Assembly: GCF_042610425.1 (NCBI RefSeq)
Contig: NZ_JBGJZM010000001.1
Coordinates: forward strand, 2,170,001-2,234,000
DNA from: Ectobacillus sp042610425
GTDB taxonomy: Bacteria; Bacillota; Bacilli; Bacillales; Bacillaceae_G
Direction: 5' to 3'
Length of the DNA stretch: 64,000 nt
Part shown: piece by piece, positions 43,805-53,501 of the stretch
Numbering within the stretch: position 1 is the first letter of the stretch
Layout of the letters: the number at the start of each line of letters is the position of its first letter
Notes under the pieces: generated by a model
The model's database searches: none
The model's input: only the letters and a program-made list of their open reading frames with translations
Told to the model about the DNA's origin: nothing
Program-made: the position numbers and the translations under genes

Positions 43805-44821
43805 TTACTTACGCATTTTTGGATCGAGTGCGTCGCGCAAACCATCTGCAAATAAGTTAAAGCTTAAAATAAGCAAACTAATAACAATAGATGGAACGAT
43901 CATCATATGTGGATATGTTTGTAGTGATTTGAATCCATCACTTACAAGTGATCCAAGAGATGCAAACGGAGGACGAATCCCTAATCCGATAAAGCTTAAG
44001 AAGGCTTCGGAATAAATCGCCGTAGGAATAGTAAACATTGTCATAACAATAATAGGACCCATTACATTTGGAATCAAATGTTTGGCAATTAGCTTACTAT
44101 TAGAAGCTCCTAATGTACGCGAAGCAAGAACATATTCTTGTCCTTTTAATTTCAACATTTGACCACGAACAATCCGTGACATATTAATCCACCCAGTAAT
44201 AACCATCGCCAAGGATATCGATAATATACCTGGCTGTAAGACGAGCACAAACAAGATAACAATAATCAGGAATGGAATCCCATTCAATACTTCTACAATA
44301 CGCTGCATGATATTATCCACACGTCCGCCGTAGAAACCAGATATACCACCATATGTGACCCCAATGACCATGTCAATAATTGCAGCTAAAAAGCCGATAT
44401 AGATAGAAACGCGTGTACCTTCCCATGTTCTTGCCCAAAGATCACGTCCTAAATCATCCGTACCAAACCAGAAGTATTCAGTTACTTCTTTCTTTTCGTA
44501 CTGATTCACACCGTATTGATCTGTCCCATTAAAAGGAAGCCAAGATACTTGTTCTAAAACTGGAATTCTTGGTGGAAGCTTCGCACGATTTAAATCTTGA
44601 TCTTTATACGAATACTTACTCATCGCAGGGCCAAATGCCGCAAAGAAGAAAACGATAAGTAAGATGACAAGACCTACAACTGAACCTTTATTTCGGAACA
44701 AACGTGCTCTTACATCTTGCCAATAGGTTAAGCTCTTACGAACAATTTGTTCATGATCTCCAGCGTTTTTATTAGCAGGCTGAAACAAATCAGGAGATAA
44801 ATTATATTGTTTTTCTTCCAT
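43805..44821 (-). CDS. oppC: Oligopeptide ABC transporter permease OppC
   Basis: The 338-residue permease has one membrane segment near residue 50, a long extracytoplasmic loop, then five segments. The EAA-like coupling loop is EYVLASRTLGASNSKLIAKH, and the C-terminus is FADGLRDALDPKMRK. It overlaps the oppB stop codon by one base. Confidence 0.95.
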   Translation of the reverse strand: MEEKQYNLSPDLFQPANKNAGDHEQIVRKSLTYWQDVRARLFRNKGSVVGLVILLIVFFFAAFGPAMSKYSYKDQDLNRAKLPPRIPVLEQVSWLPFNGTDQYGVNQYEKKEVTEYFWFGTDDLGRDLWARTWEGTRVSIYIGFLAAIIDMVIGVTYGGISGFYGGRVDNIMQRIVEVLNGIPFLIIVILFVLVLQPGILSISLAMVITGWINMSRIVRGQMLKLKGQEYVLASRTLGASNSKLIAKHLIPNVMGPIIVMTMFTIPTAIYSEAFLSFIGLGIRPPFASLGSLVSDGFKSLQTYPHMMIVPSIVISLLILSFNLFADGLRDALDPKMRK

Positions 44822-45750
44822 CAGTTTTTCCCTCCTGCTACTCGAATACGAGGATCAACTACTCCGTATAGCATGTCTACAAGGAAAATAACAAGGACAA
44901 ATAATGCACTATAGAAAATAGTCGTACCCATAATCACTGTATAGTCGTTCAAAATAATAGATTGAACAAATTGTTGCCCTAATCCCGGAATAGAAAAGAT
45001 TTGTTCAATTATTAGTGTTCCTGTCATTAAATTAACTGCTAATGGGCCTAGAATTGTAATAACTGGGATTAATGCATTTCTTAGTGCATGTTTGATAATA
45101 ACACCTAATTGACCAATCCCTTTTGCCTTTGCAGTAACAATATAATCAGAAGCAAGTACTTCTAATAGCTCTGATCTTGTAAACCGCGCAACATTCGCAA
45201 TTACGACAGCAGACAATGCTATCGTTGGAAGAATGGTATAGGAAAATCCCTTCCAGAATGCTACTGGCAAAATTTCTAGCTTAACACCTACATAATATTG
45301 TAATAGTCCTGCAAATACAAAGGAAGGAATCGATATACCTAGCACAGAAATAACAGTTGCCGTGTAATCAACCCACGTGTTATTTCGCAGTGCAGCTACA
45401 ATTCCGAGCAATAGCCCAATTATAGTTCCAAACACAAGTGCTTGAAATCCTAGATATGCAGATGGTCCAATTCGAGTCCCAATTAACTCAGTTACTGGAC
45501 GATTGTCATATTTAAAAGATACGCCTAAATCACCTTGTACAAGATGTACCATATATCTTCCATACTGAACTGGTACAGGGTCATTTAGTCCATACTTTTC
45601 CAAAATGATTTGACGTTGCTGCGGTGAAAGTTTTTCTTGGTTTTGAAGCGGGGAACCTGGAAGAAGCTTCATCAAGAAGAACGTAAAGGTTGTAATCAAA
45701 AACAAAGTAATAATCATGTACACGAAACGTTGAAATATATAACGTCCCAC
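44821..45750 (-). CDS. oppB: Oligopeptide ABC transporter permease OppB
   Basis: The 309-residue permease has six membrane segments, the N-terminal FLMKLLPGSP and the coupling loop DYIVTAKAKGIGQLGVIIKH. The start is a GTG preceded by GGGAGG. It is the first gene of the transcribed opp unit here. In relatives oppA, the binding protein, precedes oppB; none is present in the 940 bases upstream. Confidence 0.95.
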   Translation of the reverse strand: MGRYIFQRFVYMIITLFLITTFTFFLMKLLPGSPLQNQEKLSPQQRQIILEKYGLNDPVPVQYGRYMVHLVQGDLGVSFKYDNRPVTELIGTRIGPSAYLGFQALVFGTIIGLLLGIVAALRNNTWVDYTATVISVLGISIPSFVFAGLLQYYVGVKLEILPVAFWKGFSYTILPTIALSAVVIANVARFTRSELLEVLASDYIVTAKAKGIGQLGVIIKHALRNALIPVITILGPLAVNLMTGTLIIEQIFSIPGLGQQFVQSIILNDYTVIMGTTIFYSALFVLVIFLVDMLYGVVDPRIRVAGGKN

Positions 45751-46693
45751 ACTAGCACCTCCCTATATTTTGCGAAATGTTCTAACAATTAACCCTCCGA
45801 AATACACTTTTCTTTATATATAGTAAAAGAAGAGTACACATCGAAAATGAGACATACTCTCTTGGACTATTAAAACAAATACTCTTTTCCTTCATTACTC
45901 GGATTAACTCCTGTAGAGCTTGATGATGATAGGATGAACGTATAACAACAGTAGCAAGCGTGTCAAAGGAGATAAAAATGATTTATACTTTTCATCAAGA
46001 AAAGTCTCTCACTTACTATGCAATCGGTTGTTGTTTATTCCATAGATGACGTAAATGTAGCATCCATGCTATCCATGCAGAGTAATCTACAGTATCAAAT
46101 TTTAACAATTAGAGTCGAACCGTGTCAACATCAAAAGCTTACCATTTATTGAAGTCTTCACTCATTCATCGCCCGTTTTCATTCTTATAAATAATCTAAT
46201 TTGTATACTATATAAGGAATGAAAACAGTTACTTTTTCTTAACATCTACTTCATTTAAAACAGTTCACACAATTGACATTTTCATTCGTTTAAACGAACA
46301 AAAATTACAAGAAACACGTATTGATATCTTTTATCAATAACGTATATTCGTATTCACGTAAATCCCTATGTATGATTACAAAGGTTCAAAGTAGAATCTT
46401 TGTAAAATAAAAAAAGCCTCTTGCCTTCGATAGATGCACCATTTTTTTAATATAACGGTTTTATACAATAGTTCTCGCAATTATTAGCCAGTTATTACAA
46501 TTTTAATTATACATATAATCTGACAGTTGTGAATAGTGATTTTTCGGTTTTTCGAAATCTTTCTACATTTTACTCTGTTAATGTTCGTGAATTCGACGAA
46601 AATTCTTACTATTTCCGTATTGGAAATACTCCTCTTTTTATTTTATATAGTATAATGTTCCTACTAGTCCTTATGTAACGGAGGTTGAGTCAA
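45751..46693. other. 943-base gap upstream of oppB with no supported gene
   Basis: The stretch is AT-rich with no reading frame above 60 codons. It holds a short frame with a good ribosome site (45978-46049) and a frame-shifted continuation to 46152. A perfect 14-base palindrome TTCGTTTAAACGAA lies at 46285-46298. No trace of an oppA signal-peptide or binding-protein motif was recognised. Confidence 0.6.
45978..46152 (+). pseudogene. Possible remnant of a small gene
   Basis: AAAGGAGAT precedes an ATG that opens MIYTFHQEKSLTYYAIGCCL and stops at 46049. A second frame from an ATG at 46018 encodes SVVVYSIDDVNVASMLSMQS and ends at 46152. The good ribosome site and the two adjoining frames suggest a frame-shifted small gene. 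I do not recognise the product, and the two short frames may be chance. Confidence 0.3.
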
Positions 46694-47080
46694 TTGAATC
46701 GCAATATTGTTCTAACGAGTATACTTTCTTTAGCTACTTTAGTACTATCAGCAATCTTAGCTTTCGTATACGGCCGTTCCCTATTTTTACTTCATTTTGT
46801 TAATATAATGTTTTACATTGCACTCTTACTTGTCATAATCGGTGGGTTTTTGTTTATCTTTGAACGAGGCGGATATAATGTGATACGCTACGCTTTCCAT
46901 AAGGCCCGTTTTTTTATAAAACCGAAAGAAGAAGCAATGATTGCTGAAGTAGAAGGGGAAAAAAATGAAAAGAAAATGCTTTATCAAACATATTCCTTTA
47001 CGTTCACATATCCGATTTTGCTAACAGGGATTTTTTCTGCACTGCTTTCCACTATCATTAGCTTCATGTTTCTTGTATAG
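46694..47080 (+). CDS. DUF3899 membrane protein
   Basis: The 128-residue protein has three to four membrane segments: residues ~7-27, 30-55 and the C-terminal LLTGIFSALLSTIISFMFLV. A basic loop with ERGGYNVIRYAFHKAR lies between them. It resembles DUF3899 proteins found beside trpS in Bacillus. The TTG at 46694 has GGAGG 9 bases upstream; the frame also has a TTG at 46685, which directly abuts the ribosome site. Function is unknown. Confidence 0.8.
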   Translation: MNRNIVLTSILSLATLVLSAILAFVYGRSLFLLHFVNIMFYIALLLVIIGGFLFIFERGGYNVIRYAFHKARFFIKPKEEAMIAEVEGEKNEKKMLYQTYSFTFTYPILLTGIFSALLSTIISFMFLV

Positions 47081-47081
47081 G

Positions 47082-47111
47082 TTGCAAGATAATAAATATT
47101 TTTGTTATAAT
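47082..47111 (+). promoter_or_regulatory. Sigma-A promoter of trpS
   Basis: TTGCAA (47082-47087) and TATAAT (47106-47111) are separated by 18 bases. The leader then continues for about 380 bases with the T-box. Confidence 0.85.
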
Positions 47112-47184
47112 GGAATGCAAAGAATAACGAACTGCTTACCTATTTTATCTAACATTAAGCGCAGCATCATTACTGCGCTACTTA

Positions 47185-47438
47185 TACGAAGCGTTGAGAA
47201 AGAAAAGTACGTATTGCAACAATTTATAGAGAGCTTGTGGCTGGTGTAAACAGGCATTTGTGCAATACGGAATGGGCTTTTGAGCACCAAACCGAAATTA
47301 AGTAGGCTTTGGCGTTTCATCTAACGTTAGCAGATGCCGTTTTAAACGGAGTAAGAGATTTTGCGTAAAGCAAAATAAGTAGGGTGGCACCGCGGTCCAT
47401 TCGTCCCTAGATAGAGGGATGTTTGGGCTTTTTTTATG
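47185..47438 (+). promoter_or_regulatory. T-box leader of trpS (Trp specific)
   Basis: Stem I carries AGAGAGCTTGTGGCTGGTG and GGAATGGGCTTTTGAG, with the UGG specifier at 47273-47275. The T-box GGGTGGCACCGCGG lies near 47382-47395. The terminator pairs GTCCATTCGTCCC with GGGATGTTTGGGC and ends in TTTTTTT. Uncharged tRNA-Trp would raise trpS expression. Confidence 0.94.
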
Positions 47439-47495
47439 CCGTTATTTGGATGAACTAGCGCTTAATTAAATTAACGTATCTTAGGAGGTTATAAA

Positions 47496-48485
47496 ATGTC
47501 AGTTATATTTTCAGGAATTCAACCAAGTGGTTCGATTACAATTGGAAATTATTTAGGGGCAATGAAGCAATTTGTTGAATTGCAGGATGAACACGATTGT
47601 TATTTTTGCATCGTGAATTTGCACGCTATTACCGTACAACAAGATCCTATTGCCTTACGTAAAAATATACGAAATCTTGCTGCCCTATATCTTGCATGCG
47701 GAATTGATCCAGAAAAATCTACCTTATTCGTTCAATCCGAAGTTCCTGCACATGCCCAGCTCGGATGGATTATGCAATGTACCTCTTATATTGGTGAATT
47801 AGAACGCATGACACAATTTAAAGATAAATCGAAGGGGAAAGATTCTGTTTCTTCAGGGTTGCTTACCTATCCACCGCTTATGGCAGCTGATATTCTTCTC
47901 TATAACACGGAGTTGGTTCCTGTTGGAGATGATCAAAAGCAACATATTGAAATTACACGTGATCTTGCTGAACGCTTTAATAATCGGTATCGTGAGGTCT
48001 TTACAATTCCTGAGATTCGCATATCAAAGGTAGGCGCGCGCGTTATGTCTCTTGCTGAACCAACGAAAAAAATGAGCAAATCAGATGCAAATGTAAAAGC
48101 AATGATCAGTCTTCTTGACGATCCAAAAGCAATTGAAAAGAAAATAAAGAGTGCTGTTACAGATTCCGAAGGCATTGTAAAATACGATAAAGAGAATAAG
48201 CCAGGCGTTTCCAATCTTCTTACCATTTATTCTTCCTTCAGCGGAAAAACAATTGAACAGCTAGAAGTACAGTACGAAGGAAAAGGATATGGCGATTTTA
48301 AAGCAGACTTAGCACAGGTTATCATTGATGCACTTGCACCAATTCAATCACGTTATCATGAGCTAATTTCCTCTCCTGAACTTGACGATATACTTGAAGC
48401 CGGTGCTGAAAAAGCAAACCGCGTAGCAATGAAACAACTTCGAAAAGTAGAAAATGCAATGGGTCTTAGCCGTAAGCGTAGATAA
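47496..48485 (+). CDS. trpS: Tryptophanyl-tRNA synthetase
   Basis: TrpS charges tRNA-Trp. The 329-residue class I enzyme has SGSITIGNYLGA as its HIGH-equivalent and KKMSKSDAN (~residues 191-199) as KMSKS. GDDQKQHIEITRDLA forms part of the active site. The start ATG follows AGGAGG. The single-gene unit is controlled by its own T-box and ended by a strong terminator. Confidence 0.98.
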   Translation: MSVIFSGIQPSGSITIGNYLGAMKQFVELQDEHDCYFCIVNLHAITVQQDPIALRKNIRNLAALYLACGIDPEKSTLFVQSEVPAHAQLGWIMQCTSYIGELERMTQFKDKSKGKDSVSSGLLTYPPLMAADILLYNTELVPVGDDQKQHIEITRDLAERFNNRYREVFTIPEIRISKVGARVMSLAEPTKKMSKSDANVKAMISLLDDPKAIEKKIKSAVTDSEGIVKYDKENKPGVSNLLTIYSSFSGKTIEQLEVQYEGKGYGDFKADLAQVIIDALAPIQSRYHELISSPELDDILEAGAEKANRVAMKQLRKVENAMGLSRKRR

Positions 48486-48499
48486 CAGCTTAATGTAAG

Positions 48500-48545
48500 A
48501 AAGACCGTCATTCAAATTCTTCGTTTGAATGACGGTCTTTCTTTA
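48500..48545. terminator. Terminator between trpS and yjbA
   Basis: AAAGACCGTCATTCAAA and TTTGAATGACGGTCTTT form a 17-base-pair stem followed by CTTT. It can serve both convergent genes. Confidence 0.93.
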
Positions 48546-48550
48546 TCTTC

Positions 48551-49300
48551 TTATCCTTTTTGCGGTAGTTCCTTTTCAATTTCCCACAGTTTTTCAAAGA
48601 AAGGTTGTCCCTTAACGAGACGTTCACACAGATGCTCATGCTTACCCGACCATCCATATTTCACTTCTTCAAATAATTGCTTCCAAACATTATCAAAAGA
48701 TAAACCTTGAATATCGGAATAGGCACTGGGATTCCATTCCGTATACCAATATCGAATTTCTGCTGCATTCTTCGTTGTATGTAATTGATCTAGTGCCATA
48801 AACAATAACTGCTTAAGCTGTCTTTCTTTTCTCGTGAGACCTCTCATCGTAATAGGGGAAGGGGATAAAATATGGTAGTCCTTCCTTTCTTCCGATTGAT
48901 TAAATGTGTACGACTCAGTTTCTGAATGTTCAATCATGTCATACACCATTTGCTCCTGCCTCGGAATGAGTCTACTTTTACGAATCGGAATATTATATCC
49001 GATTGTATCAATTGCGAGAATACCGAATCCATCGGTAATGATGAAGCAATAATCAAGTTGCAATCGTTCATGATTTTTACGAATATACGCTTTTTGATGA
49101 ATATTCTCCAGTAATGTCACGGGTATATCTAACAATTCGTTCTCCAAATAATGATACAGATCAGAGTCTACTTTTAAAAGCGGGACTTGATCCAGTAGCT
49201 CGATTGAATCATCTTTCCGCCACTCAAAGAAATGACATACATTGTAGCCATTCTCTTCACCTTCAAACCAGTTAACCCACACATCATGCAGATATAACAT
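48551..49300 (-). CDS. yjbA: YjbA (UPF0736) conserved protein
   Basis: The 249-residue protein begins MLYLHDVWVNWFEGEENGYN and matches the YjbA/UPF0736 family by sequence and by its place beside trpS. It appears soluble, with no recognised catalytic motif. I take the ATG at 49300, preceded by AGGGGTG; the frame extends two codons to a GTG. Function is unknown. Confidence 0.9.
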   Translation of the reverse strand: MLYLHDVWVNWFEGEENGYNVCHFFEWRKDDSIELLDQVPLLKVDSDLYHYLENELLDIPVTLLENIHQKAYIRKNHERLQLDYCFIITDGFGILAIDTIGYNIPIRKSRLIPRQEQMVYDMIEHSETESYTFNQSEERKDYHILSPSPITMRGLTRKERQLKQLLFMALDQLHTTKNAAEIRYWYTEWNPSAYSDIQGLSFDNVWKQLFEEVKYGWSGKHEHLCERLVKGQPFFEKLWEIEKELPQKG

Positions 49301-49419
49301 GTTCACCCCTCACTTCACAACTGTTTGTAGCTATCAGTATAAGCAGATAGCAAGGAGTTTATTCCAGTATCTAGAATTTATTACAAAGATACTTGAATTG
49401 TTTTTATTGCCTGTTCCCA

Positions 49420-50208
49420 CTACTCGATCGATAGGGGGAACGATTTCGCATACTGTAAAACCTGCATAGCGTTCATAGTAAGCAATTGCTTGCTCGCCAC
49501 ATGTTCCCGCTGTATACAATCCTGTACAATATGAAATCCTACACCATAGCCAAGCATACGCGGATATCCTCTTGAACCGATCAGTAACCGATCGTGTAAT
49601 GTTTCACCCTTCTTGATATGGCAGGATTGTTTTAGAAACAAGTTCCAGTATCTTACACATTCTTCTTTTGTATAATAGAAAACCCACGGAGCATGCCACT
49701 CATATCCGTGTCTCTCCCGAACTGCAGCTTCCGCCAAGCCTTCCATAATCATCGACTCTAGCAACGTACATTCTTCTACCGAGCTGCTTGCATGAAGACG
49801 GCACACATGATGATACTCATGGGTAAGCATTGCTTGCATTTCCTTATCTGTGTTCCGGCTACTGGCGAAAAGAAAGATACATGACGATAAAGCAAGGCCA
49901 GATTTACCATTATACTCACGTTCCATACTACGATTATAAATATTCGAGGGTAAAAGGTAGACGGGTATATTTGGTCCGTTCAGCCAAACTCTTATACTAG
50001 CAAATTCCCTTTGCAACGTTCTATATAGGTGCACTAATTTTTTTAATTCCTCACGCCCCTCTTCATAGGGACGATACATCCCCCATGACAAAAGAAATGC
50101 ATATATTTCCCGCGGAGAAAGAGGCAAGTGCTCGGTAAAATGCTCGCATATTTTTTCCGGTTGCTCGTAATGTGCTACCAACCATTCATAGGTGTTTTGA
50201 ACCGTCAT
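49420..50208 (-). CDS. yjaZ: YjaZ-like DUF2268 putative zinc protease
   Basis: The 262-residue protein has the metalloprotease motif H130-E131-Y-H-H134 (LTHEYHHVCRLH) and a downstream MEGLAEAAVRE, whose glutamate may be the third ligand, as in DUF2268 proteins. There is no signal peptide. It lies beside fabF as yjaZ does in B. subtilis. The substrate is unknown. Confidence 0.88.
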   Translation of the reverse strand: MTVQNTYEWLVAHYEQPEKICEHFTEHLPLSPREIYAFLLSWGMYRPYEEGREELKKLVHLYRTLQREFASIRVWLNGPNIPVYLLPSNIYNRSMEREYNGKSGLALSSCIFLFASSRNTDKEMQAMLTHEYHHVCRLHASSSVEECTLLESMIMEGLAEAAVRERHGYEWHAPWVFYYTKEECVRYWNLFLKQSCHIKKGETLHDRLLIGSRGYPRMLGYGVGFHIVQDCIQREHVASKQLLTMNAMQVLQYAKSFPLSIE

Positions 50209-50270
50209 CCTTTCACTCCTCTTCTACCATACCGTATAATCCATAATATGTAGGGAGCGTGAATTTGATA

Positions 50271-50307
50271 AAAAAATCGCCCTCGTCGCTAGAACGAGGG
50301 CGATTTT
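50271..50307 (-). terminator. Terminator of fabHF
   Basis: On the minus strand AAAAATCGCCCTCGT and ACGAGGGCGATTTTT form a perfect stem. Confidence 0.93.
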
Positions 50308-50313
50308 TACTTC

Positions 50314-51555
50314 TTATGCTTCGTACTTCTTAAAGATAAGTGCTGCGTTATGACCACCAAATCCAAGAGAATTGCTTAGAACTACGTTTACATCTTGCTT
50401 ACGTGCTTCATTTGGAACGTAATCTAAATCACATTCTGGATCCGGTGTTTCATAGTTAATTGTTGGCGGAATCAATCCGTCTTTAATAGCTTTAACAGAG
50501 AAAACAGCTTCTACTGCTCCAGCCGCTCCGAGCATATGACCTGTCATCGATTTCGTTGAACTAATCGCTACATGCGAAGCATGTGCGCCGAATACTTCTT
50601 TAATGGCCATTGTTTCATACTTATCATTTGCATCCGTACTCGTACCATGAGCATTAATATAATCAACGTCTTCCGGATGTAAGCCAGCATCTTTAATTGC
50701 CTTTTTCATCGCACGTGCGGCACCTTCTCCGCCAGGTGCTGGAAGTGTAATATGGAAGGCATCGCCTGTAGCGCCGTATCCGACGATTTCTGCATAGATA
50801 TGGGCACCACGCTTTTGCGCATGTTCTAATTCTTCAAGTACTAAAATACCAGAGCCTTCCCCCATAATAAAACCGCTACGGTTTTTATCAAATGGGCGAC
50901 AAGCTGTGCTTGGATCTTCATTTGTAGATAATGCCTTTGCAGAGCAAAATCCTGCGACTGACATGTTCGTAATTGGCGCCTCTGCACCACCTGTAATCAT
51001 AGCAATTGCATCTCCGCGTTGAATTGCTTTGAACGAATCACCAATTGAGTTTGCACCTGATGCACAAGCTGTTACAGTACAAGCATTAATCCCTTTTGCT
51101 CCTAAGATAATGGACACTTGTCCTGCAGCCATATCTGGAATTAACATTGGAACGAAGAAAGGACTAACACGACGTGCACCTTTATTCATGTAAGTAGTAA
51201 ACTGCTCTTCATATGTTTCCATACCGCCGATACCAGATCCAATCCAAACTCCAATATCTGCAGCATTTTCTTCGGTTATATCTAATTTTGCATCTTCAAC
51301 AGCCATTTTGGCAGCAGCAACTGCAAATTGTGTAAAACGATCCATTTTACGTGCTTCTTTTTTATCAATAAATTCTTCGACTTGAAAATCTTTAATTTCA
51401 GCAGCAACTTTTGCTGTAAATTTCTCTGCATCTAGACGTGTAAGAGGACCTATTCCTGATATTCCATTACGAATACTATTCCAAGAAGCTTCTACACTAT
51501 TGCCAACTGGCGTAACAGCACCTAATCCAGTAATAACTACGCGTTTTGGTTCCAT
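50314..51555 (-). CDS. fabF: Beta-ketoacyl-ACP synthase II
   Basis: FabF elongates acyl-ACP with malonyl-ACP. The 413-residue thiolase-fold enzyme has the nucleophile C164 in VTACASGANS and the two catalytic histidines in NAHGTSTDANDK and STKSMTGHMLGA. It lies 23 bases after fabH in the FapR-controlled fabHF operon. Confidence 0.97.
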   Translation of the reverse strand: MEPKRVVITGLGAVTPVGNSVEASWNSIRNGISGIGPLTRLDAEKFTAKVAAEIKDFQVEEFIDKKEARKMDRFTQFAVAAAKMAVEDAKLDITEENAADIGVWIGSGIGGMETYEEQFTTYMNKGARRVSPFFVPMLIPDMAAGQVSIILGAKGINACTVTACASGANSIGDSFKAIQRGDAIAMITGGAEAPITNMSVAGFCSAKALSTNEDPSTACRPFDKNRSGFIMGEGSGILVLEELEHAQKRGAHIYAEIVGYGATGDAFHITLPAPGGEGAARAMKKAIKDAGLHPEDVDYINAHGTSTDANDKYETMAIKEVFGAHASHVAISSTKSMTGHMLGAAGAVEAVFSVKAIKDGLIPPTINYETPDPECDLDYVPNEARKQDVNVVLSNSLGFGGHNAALIFKKYEA

Positions 51556-51578
51556 AACTTTACCGACACCCCTTTAAA

Positions 51579-52517
51579 TTATTTGCCCCAACGAATAACG
51601 ACTGCACCCCATACTAAGCCGCCACCAAATCCAACTAGTACAATAACATCATCATCTTTAATTCTACCATTATTTAGTTCTTCCACAATTGCAATAGGAA
51701 TTGAAGATGCAGACGTATTACCGTATTTTGCAACCGTTTTACTCATCTTCTCTTCTGGAAGACCCAAACGTTGTCTTGAGGATTCCATAATTCTAATATT
51801 CGCTTGATGTGGTACGAGAAAATCTACGTCTTCTTTCGTTAATCCTGCTTTTTCAATAACAGAAATTGCAGAATCCCCCATTTGGCGTACGGCAAATTTG
51901 AATACTTCTCTACCGTTCATAATGATATGTTTTTGTTCATCTTCATATAAATGCTTACCGCCGCTTCCATCCGCTCCAAGTTCGAATGAAAGAATCCCTC
52001 TACCTTCAGAAACAGGTCCGATAATGGCAGCACCTGCACCGTCACCAAATAAGACTGCTGTATTACGATCCGTCCAGTCTGTGATCTTAGATAATTTTTC
52101 TACTGCTACCACCAACACATACTTATAGGTTCCGGATTCAATAAATTGCTTAGCAGTAATCATGCCATACATAAAACCGGCACACGCTGCACTAATATCC
52201 ATTGCCGCAGCATTCTTAGCACCTAGCTTTTCTTGAATCATACATGAAACGGTTGGAAATGGTTGATCAGGCGTTACAGTGGAAACTAAAATTAATTCTA
52301 TATCTTCAGCGCTGATTCCTGCATCTTTAATTGCTGCTTCAGCTGCTTTTAATGCCATATCTGACGTATTTTCATCATCACTAGCAATGTGTCGTTCTTC
52401 AATTCCGGTTCTCGTACGAATCCACTCATCTGAAGTTTCTACTATCTTTTCAAGATCGTGATTTGTGAGCACCTTTTCTGGCACATGTCTTCCAATTCCT
52501 ACTATTCCAGCATTCAC
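51579..52517 (-). CDS. fabH: Beta-ketoacyl-ACP synthase III
   Basis: FabH starts fatty-acid synthesis by condensing a short or branched acyl-CoA with malonyl-ACP. The triad is C112 (SAACAGFMYG), H237 (VPHQANIRI) and N267 (YGNTSAS). I take the GTG at 52517, with GGAGGAG upstream; the longer frame starting at 52532 overlaps that ribosome site. A promoter and a FapR operator precede it. Confidence 0.96.
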   Translation of the reverse strand: MNAGIVGIGRHVPEKVLTNHDLEKIVETSDEWIRTRTGIEERHIASDDENTSDMALKAAEAAIKDAGISAEDIELILVSTVTPDQPFPTVSCMIQEKLGAKNAAAMDISAACAGFMYGMITAKQFIESGTYKYVLVVAVEKLSKITDWTDRNTAVLFGDGAGAAIIGPVSEGRGILSFELGADGSGGKHLYEDEQKHIIMNGREVFKFAVRQMGDSAISVIEKAGLTKEDVDFLVPHQANIRIMESSRQRLGLPEEKMSKTVAKYGNTSASSIPIAIVEELNNGRIKDDDVIVLVGFGGGLVWGAVVIRWGK

Positions 52518-52545
52518 GCTGCACTCCTCCAATTTATATCAATTA

Positions 52546-52562
52546 TTATGACTTGGTACTAA
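52546..52562. promoter_or_regulatory. FapR operator of fabHF
   Basis: TTATGACTTGGTACTAA (reverse complement TTAGTACCAAGTCATAA) matches the FapR palindrome well in one half and partly in the other. It adjoins the -10 of the fabH promoter. Confidence 0.75.
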
Positions 52563-52590
52563 TTTTAGCGAAAAAAAATCCATTTGTCTA
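52562..52590 (-). promoter_or_regulatory. Sigma-A promoter of fabHF
   Basis: On the minus strand TAGACA (52590-52585) and TAAAAT (52567-52562) are separated by 17 bases. Confidence 0.75.
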
Positions 52591-52638
52591 GAAAAAGTGA
52601 TAGTGCATTCTTTCTATCCATTTCTCACGACCTGCGTT

Positions 52639-53433
52639 TCATTTCAAATCATATAGGTACTTATATTGCAGAATATGATGTTTTTGTTCTTGTAGTCCTT
52701 GTTCGATTGTATACATAGGTTCATAATCAAAGCATTTTTCTCTTTTATACCTTCCCTTTTCCGATAATTCTACTGTACCACCTAGTATCCTTATCCCTTT
52801 TTCCCATGCATCCGCCTCCTTGCTCTCTACATGAAACGTTCCACACTCCTTTGAGCTGCTACACTGAAATAGACATGCAGCTACATCTTCGACAAATATA
52901 ACATCATCCATGCACTCTTTTACAACAGGAATCGTTTCTTGTCGTAGCTGTGCTTCAAGTAGTTGTTGAAAAACCATGGATCGCGGCTGCCATGGGCCAT
53001 AGACCGCCGGCACACGAAGAATAAGATAGTTGGGTAAAGTGGCCACTTTTTCTTCTAATGTTGCAAAAGAAAGATTATCGAGATCTTCATTTTCTTTATT
53101 GGAAGGAATAGATGACAGTAATATAACTCGTATGGACTGGCTCTCATACAAATTCAAGAAGCTCTGAATAGCAGTCTTATCATAATCATTTGAATTTAGA
53201 TAACAAATATAAATACAGTCTACTTCTTGATTCCATTCATTCCGTTCTTGCACACAATGATAGGTAAAGCTTGCATTTCTACCAATTAGTAACATTTTTT
53301 CCTCGTTCCACATAGAAAAGTGCTGCAAATCCTCTACACCTAAACCAATTACCTCAATCCCCTCCTGCAGCAATCGCTTGACAAGGGCATACCCAATAAA
53401 CGTAAATGCTCCTACTACCATTACACGCTTCAT
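52639..53433 (-). CDS. NAD-dependent epimerase/dehydratase-like protein
   Basis: The 264-residue protein has a degenerate Rossmann start, VMVVGAFTFIGYALVKRLL, and LRVPAVYGPWQPRS typical of the extended SDR family, plus FVEDVAACLFQC. The Y-x3-K catalytic motif was not found at the expected place, so it may bind NAD(P) without classic epimerase activity. It lies upstream of fabHF in the same direction. The substrate is unknown. Confidence 0.75.
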   Translation of the reverse strand: MKRVMVVGAFTFIGYALVKRLLQEGIEVIGLGVEDLQHFSMWNEEKMLLIGRNASFTYHCVQERNEWNQEVDCIYICYLNSNDYDKTAIQSFLNLYESQSIRVILLSSIPSNKENEDLDNLSFATLEEKVATLPNYLILRVPAVYGPWQPRSMVFQQLLEAQLRQETIPVVKECMDDVIFVEDVAACLFQCSSSKECGTFHVESKEADAWEKGIRILGGTVELSEKGRYKREKCFDYEPMYTIEQGLQEQKHHILQYKYLYDLK

Positions 53434-53501
53434 TTTTTTCCTCCTCTCGTATGATTTTCATATATCTTCGTATGTAGCAAGCCCCTTATGTAAGGAGCTT
53501 G

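Noticed and set aside
47158..47180. GCGCAG/CTGCGC hairpin as a terminator upstream of the trpS T-box
   Set aside because: No U-tract follows, and it lies between the trpS promoter and the T-box, so it is more likely part of the leader.
47105..47320. 71-codon minus-strand frame in the trpS leader
   Set aside because: It is antisense to a clear T-box and has no ribosome site.
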